64,000 nucleotides of DNA from Reticulitermes speratus (taxonomy: Eukaryota > Arthropoda > Insecta > Blattodea > Rhinotermitidae). Of this stretch, positions 10,314 to 22,281 are shown one piece after another. The stretch spans positions 32,284,089-32,348,088 of the forward strand of contig JAJKFL010000002.1 of the NCBI GenBank assembly GCA_021186555.1, read 5' to 3'. The notes beneath the pieces were generated by a model. It worked only from the letters and a program-made list of their open reading frames with translations. It was not told the origin of the DNA and made no database searches. Numbering within the stretch: position 1 is the first letter of the stretch; every line of letters starts with the position of its first letter. The position numbers were made by a program, and so were the translations under genes.

Positions 10314-12045
10314 TGAAATCAGAACACATGAACAGGGGTCTACAACTTGTATTACTTCTCTTTATATTTAACATTTAATTACCAATGTTTGTATAGTACC
10401 AATTCCGTGAATTTGGGCTAATTATTAACATTTTTATACTTTTCTATTTCAAAATCATCAGTGATCAGTCCTAAAAAAATATCTGTAATGTTTTGGTACT
10501 GAATTGCACACTTATAAGAAAAAATTTTGTGCATCTCAGATCTTGCAGTTGTTTTTCCATCCAGCATTAATTAACACATTTGTTGGGAGCTGATGATTTG
10601 CATGTCTGGTGGAAAAATCTAACAGTTAATGCAGCAAATTGGATAGCTTCTGTTCTGTACAAATTTATTCTTGTGATGCTATTACAGAGTCAGAATGAGT
10701 GAAGTTATAAAATTTAGGTAGAAGATAAAACTCAGCAATAATTCATTTAAATTCCTATGATGTTTTTACCCAGTAATTTTATATCCTAGATGAAGCATTT
10801 CCAGTCATTAGATAAGAGATTATTAGTCTGGCAGTTGCTGTTACTTTGCTCATATAACTAACTGCATAATTTGAATTTCTTTGTTATCTGATTTTGCTGC
10901 GATGTAAACCACCTGTATATGGGAAATGCTGTGGTGTTCCATATCTTTTTCATTACAAAGGACAGTTTTTAAAATTGTGGGTGGAATTTAGTGTTTATGG
11001 ACATAAAAAGATAGCACTTTAATTGTGTCCTTAACCCTGTATAAAAGCTGTTATTTGAAGAAGGCATCAAAATCAAACTGTATTTGCCCACAGTGATTAT
11101 TACACACATGCTTGCATTCATACCCACTTCCAGACTCACAGTGCATTGCTAATTTACTGTTTATGGCACAAAAGAAATTTTAGCAGAATTTATTTACTTG
11201 ACAAAATTAAGAAACATTTAAAAATTTGAGGCAACCAATACAAACAGAAGTCTACATTAATACCATTAAACTTTTCAGTTTAATCACGAACATGAGAAAT
11301 AAATTTTTATCATTTAATTCCTATCCTAAATATAACAACCATCCATCATAATATAAAGCATAGAGAGTAGTACAGTGTTGATGTTAATTCATACTTAGTG
11401 ATAGTGTTTCATTGACTAGATCAGGCCTGCTGAACCTTTTATGTGGTGGGGGCAGCTTCAGCAAAATTTGATCTACCTGCGGGCAACACAAAATTCAATA
11501 CGCAGAATGAAGAATGAGTATGTGTATGTATAACTATATGTGTAATTTTACCTGTGTATTTTTGCATCATGTGCAATAAAAATATACTGGTAATAATAGG
11601 AAAACTTTATTAAAAATGCAAGTCACAGCCAAGGCTGAGGTGTCACTAATTTTAGCACGTTTGTCCAGAACAAATTAGTAATGTAATGTAATGCAATGTA
11701 ATGTATGTCTCCATAAATAAACAGCTAATAAGTTTTCAAACTTGCCTTGGTGTCTGTCTCAGCTTTGCCAGAGAAAGGGTTGAAAGATGTTTTCTCATTT
11801 CACATGTCTCTGAGGGCAACATAACACTGTCGTGGACAACATGAGCTATTGACAGCACTGTTAAATAACCCACAAATAAATATAATGCCATTTATCTTGA
11901 AATCCTGTTTTAAGTTTCCATACAGTAAAATGGGTGTTTTGTAATGTGTCAATATTAAATTGGTTTGAGATGTTTATAGCATGTAATTTAACTCACGCAT
12001 TTTCCATAATGGGTGGATTACTGTAGCAGTTGATCCTGTTTCATC
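10314..12045. other. Sequence upstream of gene 1
   Basis: No coding exon is recognisable. An (AATGT)n run lies at about 11676-11707. Non-coding 5' exons and the promoter of the gene starting at 12046 may lie here, but no TATA box or other core element stands out. Confidence 0.4.
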
Positions 12046-15000
12046 ATGGCTGAAATTGAGGACTCCCCAGACAATGTTGACAACCCCTTTAGTGATCAAG
12101 ATTTTTTGGACTCTGGTCCTCCACTCCCAGAAGAGCTCCTTGCCAAGATGAAAAAATTGTTAGATGTAGCTGGGGGAGATCCAAACGAGGTGCTGCAAAA
12201 CTTGCTTAAACAAAAGTTACAAGGACCAGTGGGACCTCTTCAGCCACTGTTATCTAGCCAGTTTTTTGTTCTTCTGACTTTATTGTTACTCATTACATCA
12301 ATTTTTGGTAAGAAATTTGTACTAGTTCTTAATATCACTTTAAGTATACATTACATTGATATCTGCTTCTTGTAATCTGACATACTGGCTGACATCTTAT
12401 GTTGACGGTTGTGGCAGTGCATTTGGAGAAGTAAATTTATGTTTATTCCTGCCATTGATTGTTAAACTACATATATGCTGAAAATGAACTGTTACCAAGG
12501 TTGGAAAAATCTTACGCATTTGTTGTTGATTATAGATGCATTGTACTTTATGTTGCTTAGATGGTGTGATTATTTAATGATGATTGATAAGCAGGGATGG
12601 CTGGAGTGAATGATGAGACAGTCGCAAGAACCCGTGTTGTTTTCAGTTTTCCAGGATGTAGTAGTGGCAAGAGGAGAAGGCAGTTGGGATAAACTTTTTA
12701 ATGGCAAAGCTGCATCATTAAAGTCTTCCACACAACTTTTAAAAAAATGAAATAGTTTTCTTCTCTTAAATACCATATTCAGACACACTGGTGGTTGTAG
12801 TTGGGATAACCTTGATACTGTATGAGTTCCAAACTGCAGGTTTTATGTTAATGTTACTTTGAAATTTGAGATATGTTTCTGATATTGAATGACACCACAC
12901 CACTGCCCTTTTGTGATTGGCCACTTCACATTACTTCCCTTGAACCAGTGGTTCTTGTCTGTCAAGACATGGCAACTTTTTAATAATCTTTCTTCTGGGT
13001 TAGGATCTGAGTTATTTGTATGCATGATTATACTTCCTTTTGCAATAAAATATTGCATATAGTTTAGTGCCATAAATAATTTTTATTTCATTGTCTTTCC
13101 ATCTGTGTTTAATTATTGTTTAAGACCAGGTTTTTATGTGTTTTTGGATAATGTTGTGGGGTAATTAAGGCAAAAATGTTTATGCAACTAATTTATCTTA
13201 CTGTGGAGAATGATTGAAATAAGCTTCCCATTGTAAGCCCTGACTACCTGATTTTTACATTCCTTTAGAAACAGTGACAATTGAATTTGTTGTGGAGAAT
13301 GTCTTAACCAGCTGAGCATTAGCTTGTCAAAGGTTCTGCTCATTCAGCTCTACATTGTATCAGAAGTTGAAGATCTTAATGGCACAAAATCTTTTATATT
13401 AAGAAAACAATTTTGTATGCTTTTATGTGTTCTTGTTGTTTATAGGAGTCTTTGACTTTTGTTTCAGCAAAAGATACCTTAATCGTTCTAGTTTAGAGTA
13501 TACCTTCAGTTGGCACAGATATGGTCTCAGTCTGGTTATTAGTTTATTTTGTTTCAGCATAAACATACTTTAATCATGCTAGATAGAGTAGACCTTCAGT
13601 CTTCACAGATCTGGTGGTAGTCTAGTTATCAGTATATTTTGTATGTGCATGCCTTGTTATGGGATTGTAATTTTACTGCCAAAAAAAATGAACATATTTA
13701 CACAACTGTTGTCATTCTTGAATCAGAAGAGTGTATGAAGAATTCAGTAAGCTTTCATGGACATAATAGGGGAAATAACTTGCATCAGTAACTTTGTTGG
13801 TCTGCTTCTTATCTTTGTGGAACTTTATAGCTCATAATTCAGGCTCTGTGGAACTAATTCATGTTGTCTGCCATTGGTAACAGCTACATGTTTTTGTGTT
13901 ACTGTTAAAATGTACTCATATTTTGAATCTATGGGGATTTTTTAATTTCTCTTGGGGAATAATAAGTTCACTAAAAGTTCCTGTTCTAGGGGGTCAAATA
14001 TAGGCCCCCCTTTGTAGGAATCATACTTATGTGCTTCAGTGTGCCATGCTTGTGACATTTGCTGGCCATTCTGAGCTAGTATGTGGTGCACCATTTGGAA
14101 CAGTAGAGGGGCCTTATCGTTATCTGTTATCTCGTGTTTAAATAGCAGCAGGTGTGCTTGTGCAGAGTAAAGGTGGGAATTTAATGTCCCAAGATAACTT
14201 GAATTATATCACTATGTAAGTACAGTAAAAATACAAAGTTTGTAAGCACGTATTGGCATAGACAACCAATCAAGCATACCATTCTTGTATGAATTTGCAT
14301 CTATACACTAGATTTAATAGCATGTTACTAATTCACTTTTAAATTAAGTTACAGACCAACTGATGCACACTAAAACCACTTTCTATGTAGCTTTATTATT
14401 AAAATTGTTAAAATTATACCCCAACACGTGTTTCGATCCTAGGATCATCGTCAGGGGTCTTTTTTTTTTTGTTGAAAGCTACAGTCACTTCATATACATG
14501 ATTTTAAATATTCTAACGGCACTTTAAAACTTATATATTATAAGTTAAAATCTTGTAAAAAGACTCGTTAAAAGTTGTAAAATTGTAAAAGTACTGTAGA
14601 TAGTAGATTGCGGAAGTGCTGGCGTGTGGGATCATGGTATTAAAGGCATGTGATATGTTTTTGTGGGGAGCGAAGTGTACTGCCTGTTGTACGGTGAAGA
14701 GTACTATGGTGGAGTGGGGTATAATTTTAACAATTTTAATAATAAAGCTACATAGAAAGTGGTTTTAGTGTGCATCAGTTGGTCTGTAACTTAATTTAAT
14801 ATGACGAAGATGCACGGTGTCAACAGTGTGAAATTAATTCACTTTTAATTTCTTGGTACAGCAAACATTATTGTTTTGGTGGCACAGGCCGCTTGAAAAC
14901 AGGTGTTAGGCATATCATGTTTGCTGTACGGTAGGAGTTATTTTCATTTCAACTGTAAAATGTTTTGCAGGATGCCTCTGGTGCCCATCTGTCATCTCCA

Positions 15001-18000
15001 GTTGGTACCAGAAGCACTTTTCTTGAAGGGTGATGGCAGCGGGGATGTAAAGCTGACCTCACCTCCTTGTAATATCCAAATTTGAGAGTCAATGGATTTT
15101 GTGCTGTACCTTCTATCCCCCGCTGCAGCTTCATGATGTGAATATCACAGAGGCAGCTGCTATTGCCAACTTAGACATGCTGCCATGGAGCTAATCACAT
15201 TACTGCACTGCATGAATGTTACAGCATTGAACCTGACTACCTTCAGAACATGTTCTCATGTTTTGTATCTTAAATGCAGTTCACATTTCCAGATAAATTG
15301 CTTACTCTTTGCCTGTTATGAAAGAATGTCATTAAAATATGAAGACCTACAAGAAGCCCATACTTCCAATGCAGTTTCTGTAAGTTGATTACAGATATAC
15401 AGTTTATTTGGTACATGCTATTAACATGATTGTTTTTAAAACATGTACCTAATAATAATACATTATACTAACAAGTATTTTTTTCTTATTATATAAATTT
15501 TACTTCATTATTCCCCAACTAAAACCTTGATTGGCATCCAGAACCATGTTTTTAATGGGCTGTGGATGCTAGGGCATTATAATAGTCTGTGTTGTGCATT
15601 TGTATGTTTTATCTGTGTGTATGATGGAATTGTGTACCTAATCTTTAAACATCCTCTTGAATATTGTAGTTTAAAGGTCAAATAGAAATGTAACTGCAAA
15701 TAATTTTCATTGATAAAGTTATCTCTACAGAAGAACTAATTGGAAAAATAGAATTTAGAGTGGGGTTTTTCTATGTTATCACTAGATGTCATATTTCTTT
15801 CATTTTATCTTCCTTGGTCCCATTATTGTATTTGAGAATCAAGTCAGTTCTTTGCATCTTGTGATACTGGGACTGTTATTACAAAGAGAAATCACCTTAA
15901 TGAATTCCAAACAACATGGCCAGTGAGGATGTATTTGACATGTCACTAACAAGTGAAGGAAGTAATGCTGCTATGGGGAAAAAGTTGCTGGGATTATGGT
16001 CCCGTTTGAATGAGCATTTGTCTCCAGAAGCAAAATCTCATTTGAAAGATATGATGGAACAGTATAAAGGACTTGATGATTCAAAGAAGAAGGATTTTGA
16101 AGAAAATTTGAAACATGAATTAACTGATCGTGTTTCTAGTGCTGTAAGGAATCATTATTTATCAGAATTGATGAATAGTACACTTGTAGGGGTTTGTGCA
16201 GCTACCATTTTTCTTCTGTTTGGTATGCATCTTGTATTTAAATATTTTAGCAAATAATGTATATTTCAACTCTGTACTTGATATGTTGAAGCTGTTGTGA
16301 ATGATGTTATTACTCTTGATTGTCTTTGGGGATTGCAGTAGTTGGGAATACCAAAGTACACTCAGGCAGGAAGCACCAAGTTTTTCATCCTTATGAACCT
16401 CTGTTATATTTAGTTCAGTGATCTGATATCTCATTATGGAGAATTTTGTTTATCGTAAATAATGAGGCCACTACACTGCTACCCTACTACACACTACACA
16501 ACTTACCATTTTTTGGTTAACTGTGTTTGCATCTTGAAGCATTTCCACCTTCATTATTTGACTCATTCCAGGAATACCAACATGACAGTTGAGTGAAATT
16601 GTGAGGTGGGGACAACACTAGTGTCATTCATTGTAAGACATCAATATTGTACATGAGTTTTAGGTGATAGTTGTGACTGCAGTTTTGGATGTTGCCCATT
16701 ATCTCAGGCTAAAACCCATAATGTTTCAGATAAGGGGTCTGTGTCCTTCTTCAGGTGGAATGGGTTTAGGGGAGAACCTACTCTGGTGGTCATGTTTCTG
16801 ATGGGTCTAGCCTGAGTGGAAGGAAATGTCCAGAATTTCAGTCATGACTATGATCATATACTGTCATCAAAATCCTTCAAGTTGTTAAATTTTTAGATGA
16901 TCTTACATTTTGAGAAATTTGCACCTGTTAAGATAAATTTTTAGGAAAAGAGAAAGTAACAAAATGGTAACCGTGCTATGTGTGGTCTGTTGATGATAGC
17001 TAATGGCTCATTGTATCTTCACATGATATTTAATATGTGGTGATGCATTATAACAGTTTGTTAATAGTACTAGTTGCATTATTATTAAAACCATTAAGGT
17101 ATAATCCTTTTAAACCCTAAAATGTGCTATGCCAATAGTAAGTGCTCTTCTGCCTGTTATAATGTGTGTCAGGGGTGTGATGGTTTGAAATCTGTTAGAA
17201 ATGTACCAACATTTCAGACGAACATGCTGCCTCCGTTTTCAGGGTAGAAGTTGGAAGCAGCAAGTTCCTCTGCAAGATTGATACTTTTCTACCATACAAC
17301 AGACTACCAGAAGGCAATCTTTATGCTAGGAAAACAGTTGGATTTAAGAAGGATCAAGTAAGGGACTAGTATAGGATGATACATAATGGGAAACTTGGTG
17401 ATTTTTTCAGCTAAGGTAGTAATGTTAGAGTAATGAAATCAAGGAGTATACAGTGGGTTGAGCATGTGGCTAGGATTAAGGAGGCAAGGAATGCCTACAA
17501 AATTTTGGTGGGAGAACCTCTTAGAAAATGTTGACTTTGAAGATTAAGGAGGACATGAGATGTTACATAAAGATGGATGTTAGTGAGGTGGCTTTTGAGT
17601 TGTGGACTTGGGTGGACTTGGCTTGGACTAGTGTTTATTTAATTTTCAATCTGTTTCTGTTGTTATCTGTGATAAGTGGTTCCTCTCACCACAACATGGT
17701 GCATCCTCAGATTGTGGATGGAGGATACATACTCCAGATATGGAGGGTAGCTGCAAATGTATTGATAAGCAGTCCCAGACACCCAAGAAAGGGTTGTCCT
17801 CCAGTTTGGGGGTTGGGTGAGGTGCTAATGACCCCTCATCGTAAAATCTTAATGTATTACAAAACACATCACAAAGCCTCAGTCTCGGACAGATCCTTCA
17901 AAATGATGTAAGCAATGGAAAATGGACAAGATGGACTGGGTGTGTGGCACATACGTGGAATAGGAGAGGTGCATACAGGGTTTTGGTGGGGAAACCCAAA

Positions 18001-21000
18001 GGAAAGAGATGACTTGTAAGACCTAGGCATAAATGGGAGGATAATGTTAAAATGGACCACAAAGATGTTGGTTCAGAGGTAACTGACTGGATTGATCTGG
18101 CTCAGGGTAGGAACAGGTGGCAGGCTCTTGTGTACACGATAATGAATCTTCTTGTTCTGTAAAATGTGAGTACTAGCTAAGAAACTAGTAGCTTTTGAAG
18201 AAGGATGCTGCCCCATGGAGTTGTTTGTTTGTTTGTTGTTTCCATAATGATAATTTATTAAAGGGTGGCATGGAATAGAAGTTCAATGTTTTAATTAACA
18301 TTCTATAAGAGATGTTTGTTAGCATGATGATAGTACAAGCAATTAAGTAATCTCCCTGGGAACATGACCATATTTGCACTGTGTTCATAACATAAGTTAA
18401 ATATAATACTTGAGCATGGTTTTTTACTCACTGTTTCAGTCAGATGCTACTAGTATGTGGATGTTAACTTTATACCAATAAATCACCAGATGTTTCAGCA
18501 ACGGATGCCTTCATGAGGCGAATATCTGTCTAAGAACTATTTTGGTATCATTGCATGTCTTATTTTAAATTGAATAAAAATTTATGAAACATAAATATTA
18601 AAGGTGGTAAAATTGACAAAATGTTATTTGGATTCCATTTGTATGGGGATTCCTTGTCTGTTACTTACATATTTTAGGTCATATGTAGTCCACTTTTTCC
18701 TGTGTCAAGGTAGTCTACCCTATTAAACACTTGTGAATGCAGTGGCTCTGATAAATATGATCTGCTGTTACATTTGTGTGTGTGGATGACATGCATTGTT
18801 GTAGATGTAGACCAAGTATTTAGTATTGTTGTGAACCACATTTTTGTTTTCCTGAAACATGTAACTTTGTGTAATTCAGAATTAATCCTTTTTTTAAACA
18901 CAAGAATTCATGTATATACCTTACAGTCTGTATGTCCACCACTTACACATTTCAGTGATGTTATTGGTTGTATCTGTTGCAGTGGTTTTAAGTTGTATTG
19001 AGTTTATGTTGTAGAGTGTTCTGTGCATATGGGATACAAAGATGTTACCTGTCGTTTTGTATACAAGGGCAGTGCTTTAAAAATGGGTTGTGTTCATTTA
19101 TATGACTTCATTTTAAACGAGTATTTTCTTTAACTTCTTGATATGTATGGAATCTCTGTGCACTGTTCTGTAATATTTCCAAAGTATTTTTAGTGCTCAC
19201 ATATTTGTGTCTGGAATTGGGTGTGATTGCAGAGCTTGAAGTGACCTTCATTCATTTGATGGCTTGTAGATATTCTTTGAACTGCATTTGGAAGGATTAA
19301 CTGTCTGATCAATATATTCTATGGGATAGTCTCAATTATATTAGTTCTTTTGTACAACATAGGCTGTTGTGAGTTTCTGTTCGTGTTTTCTTCTGACTAA
19401 TGGATAAGTATCCATTCTGTTGATTAGGTAATTTGTTGAAGAAACTGTATATTCAGTGGGGTGAGTGAGTTTCTGGTAAATAATCTATTGAAGGTGGTCT
19501 GTATTATGTGTACCAGGTGGGGCAGAATACCCACTAGTTGTGGAAATGAAGTAACTAATGCAAGCAGAGGTGCAGTTTATGAGTGTGTGTACACACATCT
19601 TGACTAAGTGGAAAGTAACTGTAACCATCAGCATAAGAAAATAACTTTTTTCAGGCGACCTTAGTCACCACCTCTGCATTCTTGTATTTGACCTGGCAAC
19701 GAAGCCATTACACATTGCAGCAATTTGTTAGGGATGGCTTCAATGCATTGCCAAATTTGCCATTGTAAGTGAGGGGTGCTGGCAGGATGTCTCATACAGT
19801 TTGGCCTTTAGGTGGCCCACAGGAAAGCTTCTGCTACTGAAAGATCGGATGTAGTTAACTGGCCTATTTTACCTGGTCTTTTGGCAGTAGAATTTTTCCT
19901 GTGAGTCTGCTGGAAGACCAAAGTATACAAGATATGCCCTGCCATCATACCTGACTTAAAACAGCAAATTCAGCGGTGTATTAAAGTGACCACTAATGAC
20001 CTGCTGTAGTGTGTAATGGGCTTTCTGCCAGGTCAAATGCAAGAAATGCAGAGGTGGTGGTGGTGATGGATGTCACCTGAAATATGTCATTTTTAAAATG
20101 CTGATAGTTACAGTTTATTTTCCTTAGAGTCAAGAAAGTACTGTTAATAAATTGAACCTTTTCTTCCATCAATTACTGCATTCCGAAAACTGTCAGGTGT
20201 TTCTGCCCCACCTGTCTGTACTACAGATCTAGGAAGCTTATTTCTTCTTCTCCCCCACCATTTTGAACGTTATTCCAGAATGGGTATTGTTCCTATACAT
20301 ACAAAGTTATATTTGTTTATACTGTATTCAGGTTGCAAAGAATTTCTGTACGTACAGACCCATCCTCACTGCATTGTTTCCCGTTTCTTTCTTACTTCAT
20401 TCTATTCATCTTATATGTTCCTTAATGCATAACTTACCCCTCAAAAAAAAGTCTGTTATTTGGAAGATTGTGTATAATTTACGGATCATTTTATGTAAGT
20501 AGACAGATACATTTATCCTTGATTTCAGGCTTCCGCCGCGATGTTGATGTAATCTGTGGTCTTTTGGGTAATTACACGGCGTCGTGTGGTAATTATTTAC
20601 CGACGTTTCGGGACAACGTCGGTAAATAATTACCACACGACGCCGTGTAATTACCCAAAAGACCACAGATTACAGATACATTTATAATTGGAATATACAG
20701 AACTTCCATTAAAGTGTTAAAAATGTGGTCTAATTTTGTAAAATGTATGTTTTTTTACATTTCAAATCAACTTGCAATTCTTGTGCATTGTGCAGAATTG
20801 TGTATATGAACAAAATGACAGACATGCTAAGAAAGAGACATAACCATGCAGTTCAAATGTTGTTAACACTTTCACTGCCAATGCCGACCATGGTCGTTTA
20901 AATATTTACGTTTTAGTTTGCCAGAGTTGACTTTAGTTGATCTAAATTTACTCTGCTCTTTTGCCTTAAATAGGCCAAGCACACAATAAGTTCTTTCAGA

Positions 21001-22281
21001 AAACATATTTTACATCTTATTAAAACCTAGCTGACAACTAGAAAAAATATGTGCATTTATATATAATTATATTTTATAATTTATAAGATGATGCATTAGT
21101 TGTTTGACATTCAATAAATCCCTGGCAATTTAACACCCTCGGGGATTTAAATACCTGGCAGTGAAAGTGTTAAATAACTTAGTGAAAAATAGTACTAAAA
21201 TGATGTCTGGATGTGTACAGTCTTAAGATGTTGATGAACTGCACACTGTGAACTCTTAATAAAGGTTGATGCTTTTACTGCATGTGACAGTGTTTATGAC
21301 AGTAACAAACAGAATCATACATTTGGATACCAGAGTTTTCTATGAAAATGAATTTATAGTCAGGACTGCCTGAAGTAGAAGCTTGTGGGCATACAACTTT
21401 TTAATTACCAGGAGCATCAGATTTCATTGAACCTTGTTAGATCTGGGGTTCTCATGGCAGCAAAGATGTGGGCAGCAGGTGTCTCTGCAATGTTGGTAAA
21501 TTTCTGTCAGAGTACATGTGTTAAAATCTTCTCAGGCTGGCAACCACATCAGTAGCTCAAATACACCATTGTTTTAAAGATCAACTCTGTCTCCATTATC
21601 AGGATTCAGTCTGAACAAATTTTATTGAATTTTGTCACTTTGAAAGCTTCAGCTGCTATTTCTACCAGACTGCACTTTGTCACATCCCAGAAGACAGTAT
21701 TCTTTGTTGAACTTTTTTGTTTGAACCTTTTTACAGTTCTTTGTATGAAAATGTTATTTTTATATTCTTTGTTGCAAACTATTAGCTGTTGGTTTTATCC
21801 AGAACGTTTTTTACGTTGAAGGCCATGTCACACCTTTTCTAGCAGTGATTGCCGTTGAAAGACATTTAATATTGATCTAAAATGCATGAGAGTATGTTAA
21901 GTATGTGTTATATATTTTGATTTTTCTTTTCAGCGTGTAATGTAAGAGTAAGAAATTTAAATTTGTCATGTGATTTTTATGAATCCATTCACAGTATATT
22001 TAAAATACTGAGTTTTATCCATCGTTAAAATGAATGTATGGTTCATTGGTGTGGACATTCTTATCGTTTAACATTTCTGCAACAGTTTTACAGGTTATAC
22101 TAAAGAATGATGAATGTATTCCGTGGATTTCTTAAATTGAGATGAATCAAGCATGTATGTGATACTATTTTTCATTCACTTTGCAGTATTCTTTGGATAC
22201 AAGCTTTACAAGAGTGTGAAGGAGAAAGAACGTAAGCGAGATGAGAAAAAGAAACTTCGACAGCAGAAGAAGAAGAAGTAA
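12046..22281 (+). CDS. Small single-pass membrane protein, two exons (function unknown)
   Basis: Exons: 12046-12307 and 22187-22281. The donor is TTG|GTAAGA, the acceptor TTTGCAG|TATTC, and the split valine codon keeps the frame, giving 118 residues. The start follows TCATC, and a later in-frame Met lies inside the helical part. Residues 1-30 are acidic and Pro-rich, and 31-60 form an amphipathic helix (PEELLAKMKKLLD, then EVLQNLLKQKLQG). Residues 72-94 are one hydrophobic transmembrane segment. The C-terminus (95-118) is strongly basic with a final run of lysines. There is no signal peptide, so it is probably inserted in the ER or a related membrane. I do not recognise the family. The clean splice between a membrane segment and a basic tail 9.9 kb away makes it a real gene. 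Confidence 0.8.
13461..13640. repeat. 90-bp tandem duplication in intron of gene 1
   Basis: Two adjacent copies (13461-13550 and 13551-13640), both starting GTTTCAGCA and ending in TATTTTG-type sequence, about 80 per cent identical by eye. The rest of 12308-14328 shows no coding segment or recognised repeat. Confidence 0.65.
14329..14848 (-). mobile_element. Hammerhead foldback element, 14-bp TSD, 82-bp perfect arms
   Basis: The 14-bp duplication TAATTCACTTTTAA lies at 14329-14342 and 14835-14848. Perfect inverted arms of 82 bp (14341-14422 and 14716-14797) enclose about 290 bases of other sequence. A hammerhead motif lies just inside the left arm, read on the minus strand. The tail GATGCACGGTGTCAACAGTGTGAAA follows the right arm. 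The right arm begins at GGGG, the bases directly after the predicted cleavage site of the left motif. There is no open reading frame. Confidence 0.75.
14417..14459 (-). ncRNA. Hammerhead ribozyme motif (stem III palindrome ACACGTGT)
   Basis: Minus strand: CTGACGA, T, stem II GATCC-TAGGATC, GAAAC, with stem III formed by ACACGTGT, then T and the predicted cleavage before GGGG (between 14423 and 14422). Stem I can form from CCC before the core and GGG after the cut. All core bases are present. Stem III is too short to close on itself stably, but its palindrome allows two molecules to pair, as in known dimeric hammerheads. Confidence 0.55.
15916..16257 (+). CDS. Nested tail-anchored small protein (function unknown)
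   Basis: A single uninterrupted frame of 113 residues inside the intron of the 118-residue gene, same strand. The start has a favourable context (AACAACATGGCC). Residues 1-88 are soluble, helical and rich in Lys, Glu and Asp (SPEAKSHLKDMMEQYKGL, DSKKKDFEENLKHELTDRV). Residues 89-109 are one hydrophobic segment, followed by only four residues, the layout of a tail-anchored protein. Codon use is smooth and no stop interrupts it, so it looks functional. It may be an intronless nested gene, or the coding exon of a transcript whose 5' non-coding exon lies upstream. The family is not recognised. No AATAAA was seen soon after the stop. Confidence 0.65.
   Translation: MASEDVFDMSLTSEGSNAAMGKKLLGLWSRLNEHLSPEAKSHLKDMMEQYKGLDDSKKKDFEENLKHELTDRVSSAVRNHYLSELMNSTLVGVCAATIFLLFGMHLVFKYFSK
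16258..17364. other. Intron sequence with two decayed hammerhead-like motifs
   Basis: Two minus-strand stretches look like worn hammerhead cores: about 16721-16760 (CTGAAGA...GAAAC) and about 17200-17250 (CTGAAAA...GAAAT followed by GTTGGTAC). No inverted arm or target duplication could be assigned. Otherwise nothing recognised. Confidence 0.35.
17365..17650 (+). pseudogene. RTE-like LINE C-terminal fragment
   Basis: Translation with frameshifts resembles the end of the LINE at 52394-55444: a block corresponding to [16 protein letters not shown], then QWVEHVARIKEARNAYKILV aligned with [19 protein letters not shown], then a tryptophan-rich end (LWTWVDLAW). It carries stops and is heavily diverged. 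Confidence 0.6.
17890..18235 (+). mobile_element. RTE-like LINE 3' end, 5'-truncated
   Basis: Contains the block GGTGCATACAGGGTTTTGGT shared with 55174-55194, the segment coding for ..DWIDLAQGRNRWQALV, a stop, and the 3' UTR motif ending CATGGAGTTG, parallel to 55430-55440 of the long copy. It ends in a (GTTT)n tail at about 18222-18238. Same family as the LINE at 52394, older. Confidence 0.7.
18236..19510. other. Intron sequence; one decayed hammerhead-like motif
   Basis: At about 18485-18530, minus strand, CTCATGA...GAAAC followed by ATCTGGTG resembles a worn hammerhead core (the G of CTGATGA is C). Otherwise no genes or named repeats were recognised. Confidence 0.35.
19511..20214. mobile_element. 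Long-TIR foldback DNA element (MITE-like)
   Basis: Outer ends CAGGTGGGGCAGAA and TTCTGCCCCACCTG are inverse complements. The inversion continues for about 190 bases on each side (19511-19700 and 20020-20214), including TCACCACCTCTGCATT on the left against AATGCAGAGGTGGTG on the right. Arms are diverged (roughly 70-80 per cent by eye). No transposase frame lies inside. The superfamily is not clear, and no certain target duplication was found. Confidence 0.6.
20503..20685. mobile_element. Perfect hairpin foldback element with 14-bp TSD
   Basis: The 14-bp duplication ACAGATACATTTAT flanks it (20503-20516 and 20672-20685). Inside, 59-bp perfect inverted arms (20549-20607 and 20615-20673) are separated by only 7 bases (TCGGGAC). 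A single-copy tail (20517-20548) precedes the left arm, as in the other hammerhead foldbacks. On the minus strand the centre reads CCC-GAAAC-GTC-GGTAAA, the 3' half of a hammerhead (GAAAC, stem III, cleavage site); the CTGANGA half is missing. Confidence 0.75.
20867..21169. mobile_element. piggyBac-type MITE, TTAA target site
   Basis: TTAA stands at both ends (20863-20866 and 21170-21173), next to the inverted termini CACTTTCACTGCCA and TGGCAGTGAAAGTG. The length is 303 bp with no coding content. The TTAA duplication and C-rich short termini are the mark of piggyBac-family elements. It lies in the intron of gene 1. Confidence 0.85.
21174..22186. other. Intron end with a worn Penelope-type fragment
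   Basis: Around 21500-21700 the block GTTGGTAAATTTCTGTCAGA and, further on, TTTCTACCAGACTGCAC with CAGAAGACAG resemble a block at 62200-62255 (GTTGGTAAATTTCTACCAGA..GAAGACAGC). They look like two worn copies of the same retroelement end. The 3' splice site of gene 1 follows at 22186. Confidence 0.35.
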
